Of a DNA stretch of 64,000 nucleotides, positions 28,107 to 36,944 are shown in pieces (the first letter of the stretch is position 1; every line of letters begins with the position of its first letter). The notes under the pieces were generated by a model. It was not told the DNA's origin. It did not search any database and saw nothing but the letters and a program-made list of their open reading frames with translations. Source of the stretch: Pseudomonas protegens (GTDB lineage: Bacteria; Pseudomonadota; Gammaproteobacteria; Pseudomonadales; Pseudomonadaceae); assembly GCF_013407925.2 (NCBI RefSeq), contig NZ_CP060201.1, forward strand, positions 4,945,001 through 5,009,000, written 5' to 3'. The position numbers and the translations under genes were made by a program.

Positions 28107-28865
28107 ATGCAGGCAGTGGATTTCAATTCGGACATGGGCGAGAGCTTCGGCCCCTGGACCATCGGCGATGGCGTCGACAACGAGCTGATGGGTTTTATCA
28201 GTTCGGCCAATATCGCCACCGGCTTTCACGCCGGCGACCCCAGCACCATGCGCCGCACCATCGAGCAGGCCAAGCGCCGGGGCGTGGCCATCGGTGCGCA
28301 CCCGGGGTTTCGCGATCTGGTGGGTTTCGGGCGCCGGCATATCAATGCCCCGGCCCAGGAACTGGTGGACGACATGCTCTATCAGCTCGGCGCCCTGCGT
28401 GAGCTGGCCCGGGTACAAGGCGTGAAGCTGCAACACATCAAGCCCCACGGCGCGCTCTACATGCATTTGGCCAGGGACGAGGAAGCGGCGCGGCTGTTGG
28501 TGGAAAACCTGCGCCAGCTGGAGCCCGAGCTGCTGCTGTATTGCATGCCCAACTCGGTGATCTGGCAGGTGGCCCGGGAGCTGGGCCAGCCAGTGATCCG
28601 CGAGTTCTACGCCGACCGCGACTACGACCTCAGCGGTTCCATCGTCTTCACCCGTCAGGTACGCGCCCTGGACCCGGCCGCGGTGGCGGCCAAGGTGCTG
28701 CGCGCCTGCCAGACCGGCCTGGTGCGCACCGTCGAAGGCGAGGACTTGAGCATCGAATTCGACTCCATCTGCCTGCACAGCGACACCCCCGGCGCCCTGG
28801 ATCTGGTGGAGGCCACCCGCACGGCGCTGGATCAGGCCGGCATCGAGGTGCGCGCACCGCGCTGA
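28107..28865 (+). CDS. pxpA: 5-oxoprolinase subunit A (LamB/YcsF family)
   Basis: This 252-residue cytoplasmic protein of the LamB/YcsF family has the signatures [19 protein letters not shown] (1-22), [35 protein letters not shown] and [12 protein letters not shown]. PxpA with PxpB and PxpC hydrolyses 5-oxoproline to glutamate using ATP. The ATG at 28107 follows GGAG. Unlike the compact pxpBCA operons of Bacillus or E. coli, biotin carrier and biotin carboxylase genes separate pxpA from pxpBC here. Confidence 0.92.
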   Translation: MQAVDFNSDMGESFGPWTIGDGVDNELMGFISSANIATGFHAGDPSTMRRTIEQAKRRGVAIGAHPGFRDLVGFGRRHINAPAQELVDDMLYQLGALRELARVQGVKLQHIKPHGALYMHLARDEEAARLLVENLRQLEPELLLYCMPNSVIWQVARELGQPVIREFYADRDYDLSGSIVFTRQVRALDPAAVAAKVLRACQTGLVRTVEGEDLSIEFDSICLHSDTPGALDLVEATRTALDQAGIEVRAPR

Positions 28866-28974
28866 GCGCATCGAAAGCCTGCACATCGACAACAAGCACC
28901 GCGCACAGACGCGGGCCTCATCCGGTTTTTGAATTTTTGCCTGCCTTTCTACAACTATTCCAAAAGGAACAGAC

Positions 28975-29217
28975 ATGGCCGAACACAGTGTTATCACCCC
29001 CTTGCCGGGCACCTTCTATCGCAAGGCCACCCCCGAGTCGGCGCCTTTCGTCGAGGTCGGCGACCGCGTCAGCGCCGATACCGTGATCGGCCTGATCGAA
29101 GTCATGAAGCAGTTTTCCGAACTGACCGCCGGGAGCGCGGGCCAAGTCAGCGCCTTTTTGGTGGAAGACGGTGATCCGGTGGAACCGGGTCAGGTCGTCG
29201 CGACGCTCGAAGAGTGA
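28975..29217 (+). CDS. Biotin carboxyl carrier protein (BCCP-like)
   Basis: This 80-residue protein is a single biotinyl domain with the attachment motif IEVMKQF, biotinylated lysine K45, a proline-rich start (PLPGTFYRK) and the mirrored strand DGDPVEPGQVVATLEE. It lacks the long N-terminal dimerisation region of AccB, so it is not the housekeeping acetyl-CoA carboxylase carrier. It stands directly before the biotin carboxylase gene (10-bp gap) within the pxp cluster and should carry CO2 to an acceptor made by that cluster. Confidence 0.93.
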   Translation: MAEHSVITPLPGTFYRKATPESAPFVEVGDRVSADTVIGLIEVMKQFSELTAGSAGQVSAFLVEDGDPVEPGQVVATLEE

Positions 29218-29227
29218 GGGCCGGGGC

Positions 29228-30601
29228 ATGACTCAAGCAATCAACAAGTTGCTGGTGGCCAACCGCGGCGAGATCGCCGTGCGCATCATCCGTGCGGCGA
29301 AAGCCCTGGGGATTCCCACCGTTGCCGCCTGCAGTGAGGCGGATGCCGACTCCATGGCTGCACGTTTGGCCGATGAAGTGCAGATCATCGGCCCGGCGCG
29401 GGCCGACAAGAGCTACCTGAACGTCCAGGCCCTGCTCGGTGCCTTGCAGGCCAGCGGTGCCAACGCGGTACATCCGGGCTATGGCTTTCTTTCCGAGAAC
29501 GCCGGTTTTGCCGAGGCGGTGGTCGCGGCCGGGGCGATTTTCGTCGGTCCCAGCGCCGAAACCATTCGCCGCATGGGCGACAAGGCTGAAGCCCGGCGCA
29601 CGGCGCAGGCGGCCGGGGTGCCGGTGGTTCCGGGTTCTCCAGGTGAACTCTTCGATTTGGAGGCCGCGCTCAAGGCCGCTGAAAGCGTGGGCTTTCCGCT
29701 GCTGATCAAGGCCAGTGCCGGTGGCGGCGGGCGCGGGATCCGCCTGGCTCAGGACGCGGCGCAATTGGCCGAGGAATTCCCTCGGGCGCAGCGCGAAGCC
29801 CAGACCGCTTTCGGCAATGGTGCGCTGTACCTGGAGCGTTTCATCGGCCGTGCCCGGCATATCGAAGTCCAGGTACTGGGTGATGGCCAGCACGCGGTGC
29901 ACCTGTTCGAGCGCGAGTGCTCGTTGCAGCGGCGGCGGCAGAAAATCTTCGAAGAAGCGCCGTCGCCGGTGCTCAGCGCCGCGCAGCGCGAGCAGTTGTG
30001 CAGCAGCGCGGTGCGTCTGACCCAAGCTCTGGGCTATCAGGGCGCTGGCACCCTGGAATACCTGTATGACGACAGCACCGGCGAGTTCTTCTTTATCGAG
30101 ATGAACACGCGGATCCAGGTCGAGCACCCGATCAGCGAGCTGATCACCGGCATCGATCTGGTCCAGGCCATGTTGCGCATTGCCGGGGGCGAGCCCCTGG
30201 GGTTGCGCCAGAGTGATATCCAGCTCAATGGCGCGGCCTTGCAGATGCGCCTGAACGCCGAAGACCCGGCGCGGGATTTCTTCCCCAGCCCGGGCCGGGT
30301 CGAGCAACTGATCTGGCCGCAAGGGCCGGGAGTGCGGGTCGATAGCCACCTGTACCCGGGCTATGCTGTGCCGCCTTACTACGACTCGCTGCTGGCCAAG
30401 CTGATCGTGCACGGAGCTGATCGCGACGAGGCCCTGGCCCGGGCAAGGCTGGTCGTGGAGCAGACCACCCTGACCGGCATGGCCAGTACCTTGTCGCTGC
30501 ACCGTGAACTGCTGGCCGAACCCTGGTTGCAGCAGGCCGATTTTCACACGGGAACCCTGGAAACCTGGCTGGCCGCGCGCCGCGCCGGAGGTGTCGCATG
30601 A
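29228..30601 (+). CDS. Biotin carboxylase (AccC-like) of the pxp cluster
   Basis: This 457-residue ATP-grasp enzyme carboxylates biotin with bicarbonate and ATP. Visible motifs are KLLVANRGEIAVRIIRAAKA at the N-terminus, NAVHPGYGFLSENAGFAEAV, the glycine-rich loop IKASAGGGGRGIRLAQ, RARHIEVQVLGDG, ECSLQRRRQKIFEEAPSP, EMNTRIQVEHPISE and MRLNAEDP. It is full length and intact. Its ATG at 29228 follows the BCCP stop by 10 bases, and it overlaps pxpB by four bases. It is a second AccC homologue dedicated to this cluster. Confidence 0.94.
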   Translation: MTQAINKLLVANRGEIAVRIIRAAKALGIPTVAACSEADADSMAARLADEVQIIGPARADKSYLNVQALLGALQASGANAVHPGYGFLSENAGFAEAVVAAGAIFVGPSAETIRRMGDKAEARRTAQAAGVPVVPGSPGELFDLEAALKAAESVGFPLLIKASAGGGGRGIRLAQDAAQLAEEFPRAQREAQTAFGNGALYLERFIGRARHIEVQVLGDGQHAVHLFERECSLQRRRQKIFEEAPSPVLSAAQREQLCSSAVRLTQALGYQGAGTLEYLYDDSTGEFFFIEMNTRIQVEHPISELITGIDLVQAMLRIAGGEPLGLRQSDIQLNGAALQMRLNAEDPARDFFPSPGRVEQLIWPQGPGVRVDSHLYPGYAVPPYYDSLLAKLIVHGADRDEALARARLVVEQTTLTGMASTLSLHRELLAEPWLQQADFHTGTLETWLAARRAGGVA

Positions 30602-31470
30602 GCCAGCCGATCCGCTACAGCTTTGGTGCCGACGAGCACCTGTTCGCCGAAGTCAGCGACAGCATGTCCCTGGAGGCCTTCTTCAAGGGCATGGCGGTGA
30701 CCCGCGCGGTGCAGCGCCTGGAATTGGACGGGGTGCTGGATGTGTGCCTGGCCAACGCCTCGTTCCAGATCCGCTTCGACCCGGACCGCATCGCCCCGCA
30801 CACCCTGCTGGAGGCGGTGCAGCAGGCCGAGGCCGGGGCGGTGGCCGAGCGCAGCCTGCACACCCGGATCATCGAGATCCCGGTGCTCTACAACGACCCT
30901 TGGACCCATGAAACCCTGATGCGCTTTCGTGACCGGCACCAGGACCCCAGCGCCACGGACCTGGAGTACGCGGCGCGGATCAACGGTCTGGCGGACGTCG
31001 AGGCGTTCATTGCCGCCCACAGCGGCGCGCCCTGGTTCGTCTCCATGGTGGGCTTCGTCGCCGGGTTGCCGTTCATGTTCCAGATGGTCGAACGTGAACG
31101 GCAACTGCAGGTGCCCAAGTACCTGCGGCCACGCACCGATACGCCGAAACTGACCCTGGGTCATGGCGGCTGTTTCGGCTGCATCTACTCGGTACGCGGC
31201 GCCGGCGGCTACCAGATGTTCGGCGTTACTCCGGCGCCGATCTACGACCCGCAGCAGCAACTGGCTTACCTCAAGCAGCACATGGTGTTCTTCCGGCCTG
31301 GGGATATCGTGCAGTTCAAGCCCATCGACCGTGAGACCTATGACCTGGCGGTGGTCGAGGTCGAGGCCGGGCGCTTCGATCTGCGCATCCGCGAGGTGGA
31401 GTTTTCCCTGGATGCCTTTCTCGCCGACCCGGTCGGCTATCCCAAATCGCTGCAGGAGGTGCTGGCATGA
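30598..31470 (+). CDS. pxpB: 5-oxoprolinase subunit B / carboxyltransferase domain (KipI-like)
   Basis: This 290-residue protein of the allophanate hydrolase subunit 1/KipI family has a cyclophilin-like C-terminal domain with signature GAPWFVSMVGFVAGLPFMFQ, then RTDTPKLTLGHGGCFG. The same fold forms half of the carboxyltransferase of urea carboxylase. It is about 60 residues longer than typical PxpB (about 220) because of an added C-terminal segment. Overlaps of ATGA type join it to the biotin carboxylase upstream and to pxpC downstream. Confidence 0.9.
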   Translation: MSQPIRYSFGADEHLFAEVSDSMSLEAFFKGMAVTRAVQRLELDGVLDVCLANASFQIRFDPDRIAPHTLLEAVQQAEAGAVAERSLHTRIIEIPVLYNDPWTHETLMRFRDRHQDPSATDLEYAARINGLADVEAFIAAHSGAPWFVSMVGFVAGLPFMFQMVERERQLQVPKYLRPRTDTPKLTLGHGGCFGCIYSVRGAGGYQMFGVTPAPIYDPQQQLAYLKQHMVFFRPGDIVQFKPIDRETYDLAVVEVEAGRFDLRIREVEFSLDAFLADPVGYPKSLQEVLA

Positions 31471-32441
31471 TCAAGGTCATCAAACCGGGCCTGGCCACAT
31501 CGGTGCAGGATCTGGGTCGCGAAGGTTTCTATCACCTGGGGATTCCGCCGTCCGGGGCCCTGGACCAGTACGCCCTGAGCGCGGCCAACCAGCTGGTGGG
31601 CAACCCGGCAGGCGCGGCCGGGCTGGAATGCACCTTGCTCGGGCCGGAGCTTGCGTTCAGCGCCGACGCCCTGGTGGCGGTCTGCGGCGCCCACATGACC
31701 CCCAAGCTCGATGGCGTGGACATGCACCTGGACACCGCCTTTGCGGTCAAGGCCGGGCAAGTGCTGCGTTTCGACTTTCCCAAGGCCGGGGCCCGGGCCT
31801 ATCTGGCGGTGGCCGGTGGCATCGATGTGCCGCTGGTGCTGGGCAGTCGTTCGACCTATGCCCTGGGCGCCCTCGGTGGTTTCCAGGGCCGGCGTCTGGC
31901 GGCCGGAGATGAACTGCCGGTGGGCGTCGCCAGCGGCAAGGGCCGACCCGGTGCCAGCCTGCCCATGGCGCTGCGCCAATCCCTGGGCGGCGAAATCACC
32001 TTGCGGGTGGTGCCGGGCCTGTACTACGAACGCTTGAGCGAGGCGGCCAAGGCCAGCTTCTTCGCCGAACCCTGGACCGTGGGTTCGGAGGCGGACCGCA
32101 TCGGCTATCGCTTCAAGGGTGGCAGCGCCTTGAGCTTCCAGCCCCGGGAGCAGCCGTTCGGTGCTGGTTCCGACCCTTCGAACATCGTCGACAGTTGCTA
32201 CCCGATTGGCTCGATCCAGGTGCCGGCGGGGCTGGAACCCATCGTCCTGCACCGGGACGCGGTGTCCGGTGGCGGCTACGCCATGATCGGCACGGTGATC
32301 AGCGCCGACCTTGACCTGATCGGCCAGATGCAGCCCAACCAGAAGGCCCGCTTTGTCGCGGTGACCCTCGAAGAAGCGCTGGAGGCTCGGCGCTCCTACA
32401 AGAAAAAGCTCAGCTGTCTGAGCAAACTGTTTCCTTCCTGA
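31467..32441 (+). CDS. pxpC: 5-oxoprolinase subunit C / biotin-dependent carboxyltransferase (KipA-like)
   Basis: This 324-residue protein of the allophanate hydrolase subunit 2/KipA family carries MIKVIKPGLATSVQDLGREG, the classic start GIPPSGALDQYALSAANQLV and the C-terminal region IGSIQVPAGLEPIVLHRDAV. PxpB and PxpC together match the two halves of the urea carboxylase carboxyltransferase. In PxpABC they work without biotin, but here biotin enzymes are in the same operon. It is followed by a permease. Confidence 0.92.
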   Translation: MIKVIKPGLATSVQDLGREGFYHLGIPPSGALDQYALSAANQLVGNPAGAAGLECTLLGPELAFSADALVAVCGAHMTPKLDGVDMHLDTAFAVKAGQVLRFDFPKAGARAYLAVAGGIDVPLVLGSRSTYALGALGGFQGRRLAAGDELPVGVASGKGRPGASLPMALRQSLGGEITLRVVPGLYYERLSEAAKASFFAEPWTVGSEADRIGYRFKGGSALSFQPREQPFGAGSDPSNIVDSCYPIGSIQVPAGLEPIVLHRDAVSGGGYAMIGTVISADLDLIGQMQPNQKARFVAVTLEEALEARRSYKKKLSCLSKLFPS

Positions 32442-32552
32442 TTCTGCCCGCCGCATCGCGCGGGCCATGCCAAACGGTAGGCCAACGCCGCACTTCGGTG
32501 CGGTGACGGCTGCCCGCGCTTCAACCCTTGATCGGTTCTGGAGTTCACGCAT

Positions 32553-33875
32553 ATGGCAGCTTTATCGCAAGCGAATCAAACCGGGCAGACCCCGGCCAAC
32601 GTGGCCCTTCCCAGCGAGGCCCGCATGGGCCGACTGTCCCTGACCATGGCCTGGTGGGCGGTGTGCAGCGCGATGTTCTACATCGTCGTCGGCGCCTCCC
32701 TGGCCTTGTCCTACGGCACCCGCAATGCCTTGATCGGCATGCTCCTGTCGGTGCTCAGCTATGGCCTGGTGAACAGCGTGCTCAGCCGCTTCGCCATGCG
32801 CAGCGGGCTCTCGGTGGCGCTGTTCTCGCGGTTGCTGTTCGGCAGCACCGGGGCTTGCCTGGCGACCCTGATCTTTTTCTCCACGGCCATCTACTACGCA
32901 GTGTTCGAAGGTTCGGTGATCGCCGTGGCGCTCCATCACCTGTACCCGCAATTGCTGTACCCGCTGGCGGCCTTACTGGTGGTGCTGTACAGCGTGCCGC
33001 TGATCCTGGGCAGCGTGCAGCACTGGCTGGACAAGCTCAACGGCGTGCTGCTGCCGGTGTACCTGGGGGGCTTGCTGTTCGCCGTGGGCCTGTCCATCAG
33101 CCGTTATGGCTACCAGCCGCAATGGGTGGATTTCGGCCCGGCCAATCCCGGCAATACCGGCTGGTGGGATTGCTTCGTGGCCTACATGGGGGTGTGGATC
33201 CTGATGCTGTTCACCTTCGACTACGCGCGTTTCGGCAAGCCCGAGGACGCCGGCTACCACGGTCGCTGGAACTTCGGCATGCCGTTCTACGCGGTGACCT
33301 TTCTGCTCAACGGTGCTGCGGGGATCTACCTGGTGAGCAGCATTCCCCATGAGGGCGCGCTCAATGAAGTCTCGGTGGTGATGGCGATCCTGCAGTTGAT
33401 GGGGCTCTGGGGGCTGTTGTTCGTCTGGGCCACGCAAACCCGGATCAACACCGCCAACTACTACCTGGCGACCCTGAACATGCAGGCGTTCTTCGGCCGC
33501 TTCGGCCTGCGGGGTTCCTACCTGATGTGGGCGCTGGCGGTGGGGATCATCGTCTACGGCCTGATGCTGGCGGATGTGTTCGCCTACCTGCTCAAGGCCC
33601 TGGCCTATCAGGGGATCTTCGTGGTGGCCTGGGTCGGCGTGGCCTTGGCGCAGATCCTGCTGGGGCGTACCGATGTGGCGGCGATTGATCGTGTGGCGGC
33701 CTTCAACCCGGTGGGGCTGACGGCCTGGTTCGGCGGTACGGCACTGGGCCTGATGCTGATGGGGGCGGGGGGCGGCCTGGCGAGTTTCTCGGCGCCGCTG
33801 ACCGGGGTCCTGGCGTTTGCCTTGCAGGCCGGGCTCGCCAGTCGCTTGCACAGCCGCCTGCCCGCCGCCGGCTGA
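32553..33875 (+). CDS. NCS1-like permease of the pxp cluster
   Basis: This 440-residue inner-membrane protein has about 12 hydrophobic helices (for instance TMAWWAVCSAMFYIVVGASL and VLLPVYLGGLLFAVGLSISR). Length and overall pattern resemble cytosine/purine/hydantoin (NCS1) permeases, and TQTRINTANYYLATLNMQAF occurs in a related subgroup. It starts 111 bp after pxpC with TGGAG upstream and is most likely in the same operon, importing the cluster's substrate, possibly 5-oxoproline, a cyclic amide or a related compound. Specificity cannot be read from sequence. Confidence 0.82.
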   Translation: MAALSQANQTGQTPANVALPSEARMGRLSLTMAWWAVCSAMFYIVVGASLALSYGTRNALIGMLLSVLSYGLVNSVLSRFAMRSGLSVALFSRLLFGSTGACLATLIFFSTAIYYAVFEGSVIAVALHHLYPQLLYPLAALLVVLYSVPLILGSVQHWLDKLNGVLLPVYLGGLLFAVGLSISRYGYQPQWVDFGPANPGNTGWWDCFVAYMGVWILMLFTFDYARFGKPEDAGYHGRWNFGMPFYAVTFLLNGAAGIYLVSSIPHEGALNEVSVVMAILQLMGLWGLLFVWATQTRINTANYYLATLNMQAFFGRFGLRGSYLMWALAVGIIVYGLMLADVFAYLLKALAYQGIFVVAWVGVALAQILLGRTDVAAIDRVAAFNPVGLTAWFGGTALGLMLMGAGGGLASFSAPLTGVLAFALQAGLASRLHSRLPAAG

Positions 33876-33902
33876 GCGGGCGACCGGGCAGGCGCTGGCT
33901 GA

Positions 33903-35513
33903 TCAGAACAGCTGAGTGAACAGCCAGTACAGGCTGCCGGACAGCAGGATCGCCGCCGGCAGGGTCAAGACCCAGGCCATGGCCAGGTTGCGGATGGTGC
34001 GCATCTGCAACCCGCCGCCATTGGCCACCATGGTCCCGGCCACCCCCGAGGACAGCACGTGGGTGGTCGACACCGGCAGGCCGAACATGTCCGCCGCGCC
34101 GATGGTCAGCATGGCCACGGTTTCCGCCGAGGCGCCCTGGGCATAGGTCAGGTGGGTCTTGCCGATCTTCTCGCCGACGGTCACGACGATGCGCTTCCAG
34201 CCGACCATGGTGCCCAGGCCGAGGGCGATGGCCACGGCGATCTTCACCCACAGCGGGATGAAGCGGGTGGCGTTGTCGATCTGTTGCTTGAACAGTTGCA
34301 GCTTGTCCCGGGTGTCCTGGTCGAAGTGGCCGACCTGGTTCTTGTCCATCAGGCGGATGGCTTCGCTGGTCAGGTACATGTCGTTGCGCACGTTGCCCAT
34401 GGCTTCGGCAGGCACCTTGGCCAGCGAGCCGTAGCCCTTGACCTCGGCACCGATGGCGCCGGTCAGGGCGGCCAGCGCGGGGATCAGCTCCGGCGTCGCT
34501 TGCTTGCTGCGCATGTACTCCGAGAGCACCGCGCGAGGATCGGCCGGGGCCGGTTGCGGGGCGCTCTTGATCAGGGCTTGCTGGGTGACTTCGGCCACCG
34601 CGGCAAATTGCAGCGACTGGTCGGCGGGCATGGTGCGGTTCAGCGCATAGGCCATGGGCAGGGTGCCCACCAGGATCAGCATGATCAGGCCCATGCCTTT
34701 CTGGCCGTCGTTGGAGCCGTGGGCGAAGGACACCCCGGTGCAGGTCAGGATCAGCAGGCCGCGAATCCACCACGGTGGCGGCGCGTCACCCTTGGGCGCC
34801 TTGTACAGGGCGCGGTTCTTGACGAACAGGCGCAGGGCCAACAGCAGCAGGGCGGCAAACACGAAGCCGATCAGTGGCGAGAACAGCAGGGCGTAGCCGA
34901 CCTTGGTGGCCTGGCTCCAGTCCACCCCGCTGGTGCCGTCGCGGCCGTGCATCAGTGCGTTGGCCACGCCGACGCCGATGATCGAGCCGATCAGGGTGTG
35001 GGACGAGGAGGCCGGCAGCCCCAGCCACCAGGTACCGAGGTTCCACAGGATGGCGGCGATCAGCAGGGCGAAGATCATCGCAAAGCCGGCGGAGGAGCCC
35101 ACTTGCAGGATCAGCTCCACCGGCAGCAGGGCGATGATGCCGAAGGCCACCGCGCCGCTGGACAGCAGCACCCCGAGGAAGTTGAACAGGCCGGACCAGA
35201 CCACCGCGAACTGCGGCGGCAGGGAGTGGGTGTAGATCACCGTGGCCACGGCGTTGGCGGTGTCATGGAAGCCGTTGACGAACTCGAAGCCCAGGGCGAT
35301 CAGCAGCGCCACCCCCAGCAGCAGGAACGGGGTCCAGGTGGTGACCGTGGTGCCCAGCTCGTGCATGTCGTGCACCAGGCTGTAGGCGGTGAACAGCAAG
35401 CCCATGGCCAGCACGGCGAAGAAGATCACCAGGGTGAAGGGGCTGGGTTTCTTATCCAGTTGCGGTTTGACGTCGGGGCTGGGAGACGCGGCAGTCAGTG
35501 ACGGGGTGGCCAT
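33903..35513 (-). CDS. pit: Inorganic phosphate transporter, PiT family
   Basis: This 536-residue phosphate:H+ or metal-phosphate symporter has the duplicated PiT signature: GFEFVNGFHDTANAVATVIY in the N-terminal half and FAHGSNDGQKGMGLIMLILV in the middle, the latter the P-loop-like G-x-N-D motif, then GLPVSTTHVLSSGVAGTMVA near the C-terminus. Ten to twelve membrane segments surround a soluble loop. I chose the ATG at 35513, which has AGGA about 12 bases upstream; the open frame extends 17 codons further. It is monocistronic and convergent with the permease. Confidence 0.92.
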   Translation of the reverse strand: MATPSLTAASPSPDVKPQLDKKPSPFTLVIFFAVLAMGLLFTAYSLVHDMHELGTTVTTWTPFLLLGVALLIALGFEFVNGFHDTANAVATVIYTHSLPPQFAVVWSGLFNFLGVLLSSGAVAFGIIALLPVELILQVGSSAGFAMIFALLIAAILWNLGTWWLGLPASSSHTLIGSIIGVGVANALMHGRDGTSGVDWSQATKVGYALLFSPLIGFVFAALLLLALRLFVKNRALYKAPKGDAPPPWWIRGLLILTCTGVSFAHGSNDGQKGMGLIMLILVGTLPMAYALNRTMPADQSLQFAAVAEVTQQALIKSAPQPAPADPRAVLSEYMRSKQATPELIPALAALTGAIGAEVKGYGSLAKVPAEAMGNVRNDMYLTSEAIRLMDKNQVGHFDQDTRDKLQLFKQQIDNATRFIPLWVKIAVAIALGLGTMVGWKRIVVTVGEKIGKTHLTYAQGASAETVAMLTIGAADMFGLPVSTTHVLSSGVAGTMVANGGGLQMRTIRNLAMAWVLTLPAAILLSGSLYWLFTQLF

Positions 35514-35648
35514 TGCCGGACAATCCTGTGGCGGAAGAGGAGTGTCGCCCATGATCGTAGCCAAATGTTACAGACAGACTGCCTCAGATCATGGTTTGCG
35601 CGATTGAGGCGTTCCGTTGATCCGATCCAGCCCGCGCCGTCGTCGTGC

Positions 35649-36671
35649 TCAGTAGTCCTGGCGTTTGCGGAAGGCCCAGCGCCCGGCGATCAGGGTGAAG
35701 GTGGCCACCAGCGCCACCAGGATCCAGAAACCCTCCGGGTCGCCGGAAAACGGAATGCCGCCGACGTTCATGCCGAAAAAACCGGCAATAATGTTGATCG
35801 GCAGCGCCAGCACCGTGACCACCGTCAGGGTGAACAGGGTGCGGTTGGTCTGTTCGTTGAGGTTGGCGGCGATCTCTTCCTGCAGCAGTTTGATCCGCTC
35901 CCCGAGGGCCGTGAGGTCGTTGATGATCAGGGCGAACTCTTCGGTGGATTTGCGCAGTTCCTTGACGTCTTCCTTCTGCAGCCACTGCGGCGGGCGGTTG
36001 AGCAGGCGCAGCAGGGAGCCCGGCTCCAGGGCCAGCAGGCGTTGCAGGCGCACCAGCACCCGGCGCATGGCCCCCAGTTCGGCGCGGTTGCTGGAAACCC
36101 GGGCGGCCAGGAGCTGGTCTTCGATCTGGTCGACGCTGAGGCTGGTCTTGCGCACGATCTGGGTCAGCACCTCGCCCTGGTCGCGCAGCAGGTGCACCAG
36201 CAGTTCCAGGGGCGAGCGAAAGCGTTCGCCGGCCTTGACCGAGGAGCGCAGCTTGTCCACCGAGTGCAGGGGTTGCAGGCGCGCGCTGATGATCAGGTTG
36301 CTGCGCACGCAGACCCACAGGGTGGAGATGTCCGAGGACACCATGCTGCTGAAGTTGAACACCACGTCGTTGACCACCGCCAGCAGGGCCGAGTCGACAT
36401 GTTCGATGCGGGTCGAGCGCGAGCCTTCGTGCAGGGCTTCGAAGAACTCCTCGGGCAGTTGCAGGTGGGCCTTCATCCAGCGCTCGCAGGCGGCGTGGGC
36501 CAGGTTCAGGTGCAGCCAGAGGAATTCATCGCTGTCCTGGGGGTGTTGCAGGGCTTGCAGGGCCTTGGCCGAATCCAGTTCATGACCGCGTTCGCCGGGG
36601 CGAAAGCTGAAACCGTAGAGCAGGCCAAACAGATCGGAATCGCGGTGACTCTGGTCGAGGCTGTGGTTCAT
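35649..36671 (-). CDS. CorA-family divalent cation transporter (ZntB-like)
   Basis: This 340-residue CorA-superfamily channel has a long acidic/helical cytoplasmic funnel and two C-terminal membrane helices with the hallmark G-M-N in GFFGMNVGGIPFSGDPEGF. The GMNVGGIP form and the lack of a longer loop point to the zinc-transporting ZntB branch rather than magnesium-specific CorA; the assignment within the superfamily is by resemblance. It is upstream of pit on the same strand (84-bp gap to the pit frame). Confidence 0.9.
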   Translation of the reverse strand: MNHSLDQSHRDSDLFGLLYGFSFRPGERGHELDSAKALQALQHPQDSDEFLWLHLNLAHAACERWMKAHLQLPEEFFEALHEGSRSTRIEHVDSALLAVVNDVVFNFSSMVSSDISTLWVCVRSNLIISARLQPLHSVDKLRSSVKAGERFRSPLELLVHLLRDQGEVLTQIVRKTSLSVDQIEDQLLAARVSSNRAELGAMRRVLVRLQRLLALEPGSLLRLLNRPPQWLQKEDVKELRKSTEEFALIINDLTALGERIKLLQEEIAANLNEQTNRTLFTLTVVTVLALPINIIAGFFGMNVGGIPFSGDPEGFWILVALVATFTLIAGRWAFRKRQDY

Positions 36672-36944
36672 GGGGTCTCGCAGGAGGGACAGTGCCTGGC
36701 GCGGATTTCACAGGTTCACTTGGGCCCTATCATGGCAAGGCTTTTTGACAGTTTTGTGACGTTTCAACGTGCACAATCCGCGGCGCCATACCGGTGGTCG
36801 GCAGCGCTCAAGAATGGATTGCGCATGCCGATCACGCTCACATGCAATACGCATTCGACCCGCTTTGAATGTGCCTGACAGGGAAGTTCGGACCTACGCA
36901 TGCCCTTGGTGGGCCTGCTCTATCCCTGTCATGAGATCTTCTCG

